Assembly: GCA_019348335.1 (NCBI GenBank)
Contig: JAHWJR010000040.1
Span: 6,137 to 12,414, forward strand
Direction of reading: 5' to 3'
Source of the DNA: Actinomycetota bacterium
GTDB lineage: Bacteria > Actinomycetota > Acidimicrobiia > Acidimicrobiales > CADCSY01
DNA: 6,278 nucleotides
Shown here: positions 1-4,404 of the stretch, one piece after another
Layout: the number at the start of each line of letters is the position of its first letter
Position numbering within the stretch: the stretch's first letter is position 1
Notes under the pieces: model-generated
The model's input: the letters and a program-made list of their open reading frames with translations, nothing else
The model's database searches: none
What the model was told of the DNA's origin: nothing
Program-made: the position numbers and the translations under genes

Positions 1-2
1 GG

Positions 3-119
3 GAGGCGACCGCAGAGGTCGGTGCCGAGCTGGACGTCCTGCAGGTCGGCGTGGCAGGCGATCCTCGATGGATGGGCTTCGGTCCCGACAACCGCGTGGA
101 GGGCCGCTTCATCCCGTGA
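3..119 (+). CDS. C-terminal end of an unrecognised protein (5' end outside window)
   Basis: The frame starting at base 3 is open from the left edge to a TGA at 117-119 and gives 38 residues. Its third codon positions are mostly G or C, as in the other genes here, which supports real coding. The tail ends in GFGPDNRVEGRFIP. I do not recognise the family, and no catalytic motif or membrane segment is visible in this short piece. The next gene starts 50 bases downstream with its own promoter-like element, so the two need not be one operon. An overlapping frame that starts at base 22 and is arginine/proline-rich is a shadow. Confidence 0.6.
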   Translation, partial: EATAEVGAELDVLQVGVAGDPRWMGFGPDNRVEGRFIP

Positions 120-157
120 GCGCCGGTCGTCCCGACCGTCGGAGGCGGGCCCTCCAC

Positions 158-163
158 TACCCT
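158..163 (+). promoter_or_regulatory. Candidate -10 box (TACCCT) for leaderless transcription of the Sm-like gene
   Basis: TACCCT fits the actinobacterial -10 pattern TANNNT. It is followed by exactly six bases (CTGGCG) and then the ATG at 170, which would put the transcription start at or next to the A of the start codon. No purine-rich ribosome binding site precedes this ATG, as expected for a leaderless mRNA. No convincing -35 box is seen. The helix-turn-helix gene at 743-1003 has the same geometry on the opposite strand. Confidence 0.5.
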
Positions 164-169
164 CTGGCG

Positions 170-718
170 ATGCCGGAGCGGGACCCGCTGGTCGAGCTGC
201 TCGACGAGGGGAGGGCCGGCGCCGGCCGGGTGGCGCGGGCCAGGGAGCGGGCGCTGCGCCAGGCCGCCGAGGAGGAGGCCTCCCTCGCCGGGACCCTCGT
301 CGACCTGGCCGAACGGGGCTCGCGTGTCGTGGTGCGCACCGAGACCGGTCGGGCCCACGCCGGCGTGGTCGAAGGTGTCGGCGGTGACTACTGCGTCGTG
401 CGGTCCGACACCGGCGTCGCCGCCCACCTCCGGCTGGCGGCGGTCACCACCGTGAGGCCCTCGCCGGGGGAGCGACACGCTCCCGCATCCGGCGACCGGG
501 TGGCCGCCGCCGACACCCTGCTGGTGGAGGCGCTCGGTCGGGTGGTCCACCAGCGGCCGGACGTGGCTCTGGTGACCCGGGGCGGTGACGTCGTGGTCGG
601 CACGCTGCGGGCGGTGGGGGCCGACGTGGTCACCGTCTGGCCCGGGCCGGGGCCGGGCACGGAAGGGCCGTGCTACGTCGCCGCCGACGCCATCACCGAG
701 GCGCTGATCGAGCCGTAG
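170..718 (+). CDS. Hypothetical protein with two tandem Sm-like beta modules
   Basis: The product is 182 residues. An Ala/Glu/Arg-rich helical N-terminus (about 5-40) is followed by two related beta-rich blocks. The first (about 51-95) reads VVVRTETGRAHAGVVEGVGGD and ends in LRLAAVTTV. The second (about 131-178) reads VALVTRGGDVVVGTLRAVGAD and ends in VAADAITEA. Each has strand, turn-Gly, strand, G-V/L-x-x-V-G-x-D, strand, then a final V/A-A-x-T pattern, as in Sm/LSm-like barrels. Actinobacterial proteins of this kind are known near HTH and Tad genes, but their function is undefined; RNA or protein binding is only a guess. The frame is open back to an ATG at 68, but those extra 34 residues are Arg/Pro-rich and overlap the previous gene. 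The ATG at 170 is preferred because it sits six bases after a -10-like box. There is no signal peptide or membrane segment. Confidence 0.85.
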   Translation: MPERDPLVELLDEGRAGAGRVARARERALRQAAEEEASLAGTLVDLAERGSRVVVRTETGRAHAGVVEGVGGDYCVVRSDTGVAAHLRLAAVTTVRPSPGERHAPASGDRVAAADTLLVEALGRVVHQRPDVALVTRGGDVVVGTLRAVGADVVTVWPGPGPGTEGPCYVAADAITEALIEP

Positions 719-742
719 GCAACGCCCCGGCTCGGTTGGCAC

Positions 743-1003
743 CTACTCGGTCGGGGTCGTGCTGTCGACGGGCGGGGTGGAGGCGGGCTTGCGCTCCGGG
801 TACAGGTGCTCGAGGCTGCCCGGCTGCACCCTCGCTGCCTCGATGAAGGTGTCGACGTCGGACTGCTTGAGCCGGAAGACCCGGCCCATCTTGTAGGCCG
901 GCAGCGAGCCCTCGTCGACGAAGCGGTAGAGGGTGCGGGGCGTGATGCCGAGGCGGCGAGCCGCCTCCTGGGTGCTCATCCAGACGATCTCTTCAGGGGC
1001 CAC
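743..1003 (-). CDS. Excisionase/MerR-type helix-turn-helix DNA-binding protein
   Basis: This is a small cytoplasmic DNA-binding protein of 86 residues from the GTG at 1003, or 78 from an internal ATG at 979. Residues 9-55 form a winged-helix HTH_17-type domain: STQEAARRLGITPRTLYRFV is the helix-turn-helix, and LPAYKMGRVFRLKQSDVDTFI is the wing with the conserved final helix. The tail carries EHLYPE and then a disordered Thr/Pro-rich end. Despite the name of the domain family, there is no integrase or att site nearby, so this is more likely a regulator (the BldC-like size class) than a phage excisionase. The GTG is favoured because TAGGCT lies six bases upstream, giving a leaderless start. The ATG at 979 has GAAGAG nine bases upstream and stays possible. 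It converges on the Sm-like gene with a 24-base gap and diverges from the SAF gene, which it might control. Confidence 0.88.
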   Translation of the reverse strand: MAPEEIVWMSTQEAARRLGITPRTLYRFVDEGSLPAYKMGRVFRLKQSDVDTFIEAARVQPGSLEHLYPERKPASTPPVDSTTPTE

Positions 1004-1009
1004 GCCGGG

Positions 1010-1015
1010 AGCCTA
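1010..1015 (-). promoter_or_regulatory. Candidate -10 box (TAGGCT) for leaderless transcription of the HTH gene
   Basis: Read on the minus strand, TAGGCT is followed by six bases (CCCGGC) and then the GTG start at 1003. This is the same TANNNT-N6-start spacing as at 158-170. There is no ribosome binding site between box and start. No clear -35 box is visible about 17 bases further upstream. Confidence 0.45.
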
Positions 1016-1090
1016 GCGCACCGAGCACCCGTCGTGGCGTTTCGGTGCCTTCTCTGGCCTTCCGGGAGCCCCAGACGGTGCACACTGACC

Positions 1091-1121
1091 TTGCGGGCCC
1101 CCCGGGGCCCCGCGCTATGGT
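1091..1121 (+). promoter_or_regulatory. Candidate promoter for the SAF/CpaE pair
   Basis: TTGCGG (1091-1096) and TATGGT (1116-1121) resemble -35 and -10 boxes, with a 19-base spacer that is longer than ideal. TATGGT is the best TANNNT match in this divergent intergenic region on the plus strand. A start near 1128 would give a leader of about 90 bases before the ATG at 1219. This is inferred from pattern alone. Confidence 0.3.
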
Positions 1122-1167
1122 CCACGCCGATCGGACAGGGGCTGCCCGCCGGGGCGGAAGGGTGCCG

Positions 1168-1207
1168 GTGCGGCGGGTCCTGGCCCTCCCCGCTCCCGCC
1201 ACCGCAC
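1168..1207 (+). promoter_or_regulatory. Ten-base-pair hairpin abutting the ribosome binding site of the SAF gene
   Basis: GTGCGGCGGG (1168-1177) pairs fully with CCCG (1195-1198) plus CCGCAC (1202-1207), leaving a three-base CCA bulge and a 17-base pyrimidine-rich loop. The stem ends exactly one base before the AAGGA ribosome binding site. It could affect ribosome access, but in sequence this GC-rich some strong hairpins occur by chance. It matches no riboswitch class I can recall. Confidence 0.35.
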
Positions 1208-1212
1208 AAGGA
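1208..1212 (+). promoter_or_regulatory. Ribosome binding site (AAGGA) that fixes the SAF gene start
   Basis: AAGGA lies six bases before the ATG at 1219. The frame is open upstream to an ATG at 1045, but that extension is Arg/Pro-rich and overlaps the putative promoter. This site therefore selects 1219 as the start. Confidence 0.7.
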
Positions 1213-1218
1213 CCGCCC

Positions 1219-1941
1219 ATGGCCGATCTCGGGACCGCTCCCGCCGCCTCACCCGACCTGTCCAACGGGTCGGGACCGCCACGCTCCGCCCGTCCGCTGC
1301 ACCGGGCCCGCAGCCTCCCTGGCGGACGGGCCGTCGTGGGTGGCTTCCTGGTGGCCGCCAGCGCGGTGGGCGTCTTCGCCGCCTACACCGCCGCCAGCAG
1401 CGGTCCTGACACCTCCTACGTCGTGGTCGACGTCGACGTGCCGGCGGGTGAGCGGCTCGCTGGCGACCAACTGTCCCTCGTGCCCCTCGAGCTCCCCGAC
1501 GCCCAGCGCCAGGTGGCCTTCACCGATGTCGATCTGCTCGACGGCGCCACCGCCCTGAGCTCCATGACCGCCGGCCAGCTCGTCCAGACCGGCGACGTGG
1601 CCAAGCCCGCCGGCGGCCCCCGGCGGGCGCAGATCTCGCTGGCGGTCGACCCGGGGAATGCTCTCGGCGGTGATCCCAACCTCCTCGGGGACGGCGACCG
1701 GGTGGCGGTGATCGCCACGTACACGGCCGGCGGCACGGCGGAGACCTCCACGGTCAGCCGCGACGCGCTGGTGGTGCGGGTGCTCGGCGGTGACGATCGC
1801 GTGGGCGGTGCCGGGGGCCTCACCGTGGTGCTGGCCGTGCCCCCCGCCGACCTCGAGCCCATCGCCCGGGCCTCGGCAGCCGGCGTGGTCAGCCTGGCCC
1901 GGACCACCGGGCTCGACGACGGGGGCGAAGGGGGCTCCTGA
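1219..1941 (+). CDS. SAF-domain membrane-anchored protein, CpaB/RcpC-like Flp pilus assembly factor
   Basis: The product is 240 residues. It has a disordered Pro/Ser/Arg-rich cytoplasmic N-terminus (1-36), one membrane segment (about 37-59, AVVGGFLVAASAVGVFAAYT) and an SAF-type beta-clip domain (about 66-128). The SAF domain shows the usual V-x-V-P-A-G-E-x-L-x-x-x-Q-L-S core and ends in GQLVQTGDV. A second beta domain (about 138-228), starting ISLAVDPGNALGGDP and continuing LGDGDRVAVIATY, resembles the C-terminal half of CpaB/RcpC. In Tad systems CpaB/RcpC sits in the envelope and helps the secretin or pilus channel, so this protein is probably exported and anchored by its N-terminal helix. 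It is somewhat short for proteobacterial CpaB. It overlaps the next gene by one base (TGATG), which indicates translational coupling with the CpaE-like ATPase and supports a Tad role. A general SAF-domain envelope protein is the alternative. Confidence 0.85.
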   Translation: MADLGTAPAASPDLSNGSGPPRSARPLHRARSLPGGRAVVGGFLVAASAVGVFAAYTAASSGPDTSYVVVDVDVPAGERLAGDQLSLVPLELPDAQRQVAFTDVDLLDGATALSSMTAGQLVQTGDVAKPAGGPRRAQISLAVDPGNALGGDPNLLGDGDRVAVIATYTAGGTAETSTVSRDALVVRVLGGDDRVGGAGGLTVVLAVPPADLEPIARASAAGVVSLARTTGLDDGGEGGS

Positions 1942-3251
1942 TGGCCGGCGAACGCTACGTCGTGCTCGGGCTGGCCCGGCCCCGGGCGGAGTGGTTCCGC
2001 TCGGTGGGACGGTGGTCGACCAGCGCCGCCCTTCCCGCCGAGTTCCTCAAGTGCCTGTCGGTCGAAGAGGTGCGTGCCCGCCTGGCCGGCGGCCGGCCCT
2101 GCTCGGCGGCGCTGCTCGACGGCAGTCTTCCCGTCGTCGACCGCGACCTGGTGCGTGCGGTCCGTGAGGCCGGGGCCGTGGTGCTGGTGGTCGACGACCG
2201 CGCCCAGCGGCGCGACTGGCTGGCCCTGGGCGCGGCGGCCGTGCTGCCCTCCACGTTGACGCGCGAGGCGCTGCTCGACGCCCTTGCCACCCATGCCTCA
2301 CTCGTCGGCCTGCCCGCCCCGGTCGACCTCGATGCCGCCACGCCGGCCGACCTCGACGTCGTTCCCGGCTCTTCGATGGTGGCGGCGGTGTGCGGCCCCG
2401 GGGGGACGGGAGCCTCCACGGTCGCTGCCGCGCTCTGCCAGGGCCTGGCCGACGACCCTGACCACCGTGGTGGTGTCCTGCTCGCCGATCTCGCCCGCAA
2501 CGCCGAGCAGGCCATGCTCCACGACGTCCGTGACGTCGTTCCCGGCGTGCAGGAGTTGGTCGAGGCCCACCGCAGTGGCCGGCCCACTCGCCACCAGGTC
2601 GAGGCGCTGACCTTCCACGTCGTCGAGCGGGGGTATCACCTCCTGCTCGGACTGCGGCGGGCGCGCTACTGGTCGACCCTGCGCCCGGTCGCCTTCGAGG
2701 CCGCCTTCGACTCCCTGCGGCGCACGTTCCCCGTGGTGGTGTGCGACGTCACCGCCGACTTCGAGGGCGACGACGTGGGTGGGTCGGTCGACATCGAAGA
2801 GCGCAACCTGATGGCCCGTACCGCGGCCGCCGGCGCCGACGTGGTGTTCGCCGTGGGGCGCCCCGGGGTCAAGGGCCTGCACGCCCTGGTCCGGGTCCTG
2901 GCCGACCTGTCCGACTTCGGGGTCCCCCCGAGGCGCATCGTGCCGGTGCTCAACGTCGCGCCCCGCCACCCGCGGGGACGGGCCGAGCTGGCGGCGGCCC
3001 TGTCCGACCTGTCCCTCCCGGCGCTCGGCGGGGAGACCACGGCCGCACCGGTGTTCCTGCCCTCCCGTCGGGTCGAGGAGGCGCTGCGCGACGCCGTCCA
3101 GCTGCCGGCGCCCTTGGCCCCCTTGCTGGCCGGGGCGTTCCGGGCCACGGTGGACCGCGCCGGTCCCGTGGGCGCCCGCCGTGCGCCCGAGCCCGTCCCG
3201 GTGGCCCCCGGCTCGCTCGGGAGCTGGACCGCCGTCGACGGCACGTCGTGA
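1941..3251 (+). CDS. cpaE: CpaE/TadZ-like (Ssd-like) ParA/MinD-superfamily ATPase homologue with lysine-less P-loop
   Basis: The product is 436 residues. Residues 1-125 form a receiver-like alpha/beta domain (ALLDGSLPVVDRDLVRAV, then VVLVVDD and AAAVLPSTLTREALLDAL), as in CpaE/TadZ proteins. Residues 146-400 are the SIMIBI/MinD-like domain. Its P-loop reads CGPGGTGASTVAAAL (151-165), so both lysines of the deviant Walker A motif (KGGxGKT) are absent, replaced by Pro153 and Ala158. VLLADL (179-184) matches the A' region, with Asp183 where Walker A' has its aspartate. VVVCDVTADF (265-274) matches Walker B with Asp269. The tail from about 403 is Pro/Ala-rich. TadZ/CpaE mark the cell site where the Tad pilus assembles. 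The lysine-less form is known among actinobacterial Ssd/CpaE-like proteins, so it is probably ancestral here rather than a new mutation. The start follows a GA-rich stretch (GAAGGGGG, 1927-1934) and overlaps the SAF stop. No TadA motor gene follows. Confidence 0.9.
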   Translation: MAGERYVVLGLARPRAEWFRSVGRWSTSAALPAEFLKCLSVEEVRARLAGGRPCSAALLDGSLPVVDRDLVRAVREAGAVVLVVDDRAQRRDWLALGAAAVLPSTLTREALLDALATHASLVGLPAPVDLDAATPADLDVVPGSSMVAAVCGPGGTGASTVAAALCQGLADDPDHRGGVLLADLARNAEQAMLHDVRDVVPGVQELVEAHRSGRPTRHQVEALTFHVVERGYHLLLGLRRARYWSTLRPVAFEAAFDSLRRTFPVVVCDVTADFEGDDVGGSVDIEERNLMARTAAAGADVVFAVGRPGVKGLHALVRVLADLSDFGVPPRRIVPVLNVAPRHPRGRAELAAALSDLSLPALGGETTAAPVFLPSRRVEEALRDAVQLPAPLAPLLAGAFRATVDRAGPVGARRAPEPVPVAPGSLGSWTAVDGTS

Positions 3252-3469
3252 CGACGACCTGACCAGGACCATGTCGTTGACCACGACGGGTGCGGCGTCG
3301 GTCGGGTCGAGAACCAGGTCGACGGGTGCTCCGCCGGTGACCTTCAGGGGGCCACGCGCTGCCGCGCTCGTCGTGGTGTAACGCTGCTCGGAGCCCGGGC
3401 CGTGCCGGCGCGCGAGAGAGGCGGGCCACGAGGGCCCGCCTCTCTGGGTCGGTCGGTTGCGACCGAGGG
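3252..3469. other. Intergenic region between two convergent Tad arms
   Basis: No convincing gene lies in these 218 bases. The CpaE-like stop codon itself sits in the loop of a small stem, CGTCG-TGA-CGACG (3244-3256). From about 3391 down to 3250 the minus strand reads as plausible protein (for example LKVTGGAPVDLVLDP), but the frame has no start until a GTG at 3284 and then runs on antisense to the CpaE-like gene with no stop before about 2298. It is not called as a gene. A plus-strand frame at 3271-3381 (36 residues, Thr/Arg-rich) is also not credible. The right part holds the terminator hairpins listed separately. Confidence 0.6.
3415..3445. terminator. Perfect 13-bp hairpin, terminator between convergent operons
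   Basis: AGAGAGGCGGGCC (3415-3427) is the exact reverse complement of GGCCCGCCTCTCT (3433-3445), with a five-base loop ACGAG. The stem lies 25 bases beyond the pilin stop codon. A smaller stem, TCGGT-TGCG-ACCGA (3453-3466), sits between the two, so pilin mRNA would end in two tandem hairpins. There is no T-tract on either side, as is common for terminators in high-GC actinobacteria. Because the stem is symmetric it could also stop transcripts coming from the CpaE-like gene. Confidence 0.8.
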
Positions 3470-3655
3470 TTACAGGCTGTTGTTGACCTGGGTGAACTTG
3501 TCCCGGATGCCACCGCCCAGGAGGGTCAGGGCACCGATGCAGACCACGGCGATGAGGGCGACCAGAAGGGCGTACTCGACGAGGGCGGCGCCACGCTCGT
3601 CGGTGTTGAAGCGGGCCTGCAGGTAGCTGACCATGGTGTGGAAGTACGTCGTCAT
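3470..3655 (-). CDS. flp: Flp-type type IVb pilin precursor
   Basis: This is the structural subunit of the Tad pilus, 61 residues as precursor. A 22-residue charged leader ends in NTDERG. It is followed by the type IVb motif G/AALVEYALL, where Glu at +5 and Tyr at +6 are the hallmark of Flp pilins cleaved by a TadV/CpaA-type prepilin peptidase after Gly22. The hydrophobic helix runs about 23-48 (ALVEYALLVALIAVVCIGAL), and the short polar tail ends KFTQVNNSL. The mature pilin would be 39 residues, very small but within the Flp range. The ATG at 3655 is chosen because AAGGAG lies nine bases upstream and the leader has family-typical length. The frame is open further, but that part is antisense-like and overlaps the regulator. 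It lies downstream of the kinase and regulator genes and is followed by a strong terminator. Confidence 0.96.
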   Translation of the reverse strand: MTTYFHTMVSYLQARFNTDERGAALVEYALLVALIAVVCIGALTLLGGGIRDKFTQVNNSL

Positions 3656-3765
3656 CGCAGTGTTCTCCTTGAGGGGTGGGCCCCGGTGGGGCTTTGCGTT
3701 GGTACTTCTATGGTCGGCACCGGCGGCGCTTCGCTGGATAGGCCGAACGGCCCTTTCCCCGGCGT
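3656..3765 (-). promoter_or_regulatory. Pilin upstream region/leader with two inverted repeats
   Basis: This gap between the regulator stop and the pilin start contains a perfect 12-base palindrome-like repeat GGCCGAACGGCC (3741-3752), and a GCCCC-ACC-GGGGC stem (3680-3692, minus-strand reading) just ahead of the ribosome binding site. The first lies 14 bases after the regulator stop and could be a weak terminator, an mRNA processing point or an operator for the adjacent NarL-type regulator. The middle part (about 3693-3740) is the most A/T-containing stretch here and could hold a pilin promoter, but no -10/-35 pair is convincing. A separate pilin promoter is inferred from the gap and from the need for high pilin output. 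Confidence 0.4.
3665..3670 (-). promoter_or_regulatory. Strong ribosome binding site (AAGGAG) of the pilin gene
   Basis: On the minus strand AAGGAG lies nine bases before the ATG at 3655. It is the best Shine-Dalgarno match in the window and fits a highly translated structural protein. It decides the start within a longer open frame. Confidence 0.8.
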
Positions 3766-4404
3766 TCAACCCAGGCGCACGATGCCCATGCGGACCGCTC
3801 GCAGGACCGCTTGGGTGCGGTCGCGGGCATCGAGCTTCTGGTAGATCGAGGCGAGGTGGTTCTTCACCGTCTTCTGGCTGATGTAGAGCCGGTCGGCCAC
3901 CTCGGCGCTCGAGCATCCGTCGGCGATGAGCTGCAGCACCTCCTCCTCCCGCTTGGAGACCAGCTCCTCGGCACCGCTGTCCGGCACCCTGTGGACCTCG
4001 TCCAGCATGGATGCAGCCACCTGCCGGGACACCGGCGTCTCGCCAGCGGCGACCAGGCGCACGGTGTCGGCGATCTCGTCGGATGAGCAGTCCTTCACGA
4101 GGTAGCCGTCGGCACCCACCCGGATGGCCCGGGCCATGGTCGCCTCGTCGGCATGCATGGTCAGCACCACCACCCGCACCGCCGGCAACCGGTGACGGAT
4201 GCGGCGGGTGGCCTCCACCCCGTCGAGCACCGGCATGGTCACGTCCATCAGCACCACGTCCGGGTGCAGTGCCTCGGCCAGCTCGATGGCCTCCTCACCG
4301 TCGGCGGCCTCGCCCACCACGTCGAGGCCCTGGGCTTCGAGCGATCGGCGCAACCCCTCCCGCAGGATCCGGTGGTCGTCGGCCAACACGACACGCACGC
4401 TCAT
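3766..4404 (-). CDS. NarL/FixJ-family response regulator (receiver plus LuxR-type HTH)
   Basis: The product is 212 residues. The receiver domain (2-120) has the acidic pair Asp9-Asp10 (LADDHR), phospho-acceptor Asp54 (VLMDVTMP), Thr82 (VVLTMH) and Lys104 (GYLVKD), so all conserved phosphorylation-site residues are present. The LuxR/GerE HTH (about 149-208) begins SKREEEVLQLIADG and has the recognition region SSAEVADRLYISQKTVKNHL. A standard phosphotransfer-activated DNA-binding dimer is expected. The ATG at 4404 overlaps the kinase stop by four bases (ATGA), so it is translationally coupled to its cognate sensor. The frame is open further upstream, but that is antisense-like to the kinase. 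Its position between the sensor and the pilin suggests that pilin or Tad gene expression is its target. That target is inferred. Confidence 0.95.
   Translation of the reverse strand: MSVRVVLADDHRILREGLRRSLEAQGLDVVGEAADGEEAIELAEALHPDVVLMDVTMPVLDGVEATRRIRHRLPAVRVVVLTMHADEATMARAIRVGADGYLVKDCSSDEIADTVRLVAAGETPVSRQVAASMLDEVHRVPDSGAEELVSKREEEVLQLIADGCSSAEVADRLYISQKTVKNHLASIYQKLDARDRTQAVLRAVRMGIVRLG

Noticed and set aside
68..169. ATG at 68 as the start of the Sm-like protein
   Set aside because: The extra 34 residues are Arg/Pro-rich, overlap the preceding coding frame by 52 bases and span the likely promoter.
743..1003. Phage excisionase and an integrated element
   Set aside because: The HTH domain is of excisionase type, but there is no integrase, direct repeat, tRNA end or composition shift. 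The domain is common in chromosomal regulators.
1045..1218. ATG at 1045 as the start of the SAF protein
   Set aside because: The added sequence is not protein-like and covers the putative promoter and leader, while the ATG at 1219 has a well-spaced AAGGA site.
2298..3284. A 328-codon minus-strand frame opposite the CpaE-like gene
   Set aside because: Most of its product is low-complexity and antisense to a well-supported ATPase-like gene. Only the upstream part looks protein-like, and that is reported as a finding instead.
3271..3381. A 36-codon plus-strand frame after the CpaE-like gene
   Set aside because: It lacks a ribosome binding site, its product is Thr/Arg-rich with no recognisable motif, and the opposite strand looks more protein-like.
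3656..3765. Possible cyclic-di-GMP-I riboswitch in the pilin leader, because the minus strand contains ACGCAAAGCC
   Set aside because: The matching first strand (GGGCAAACC-type) and the final helix of the aptamer are absent, and the ribosome binding site follows almost at once. The 10-base match is most likely chance.
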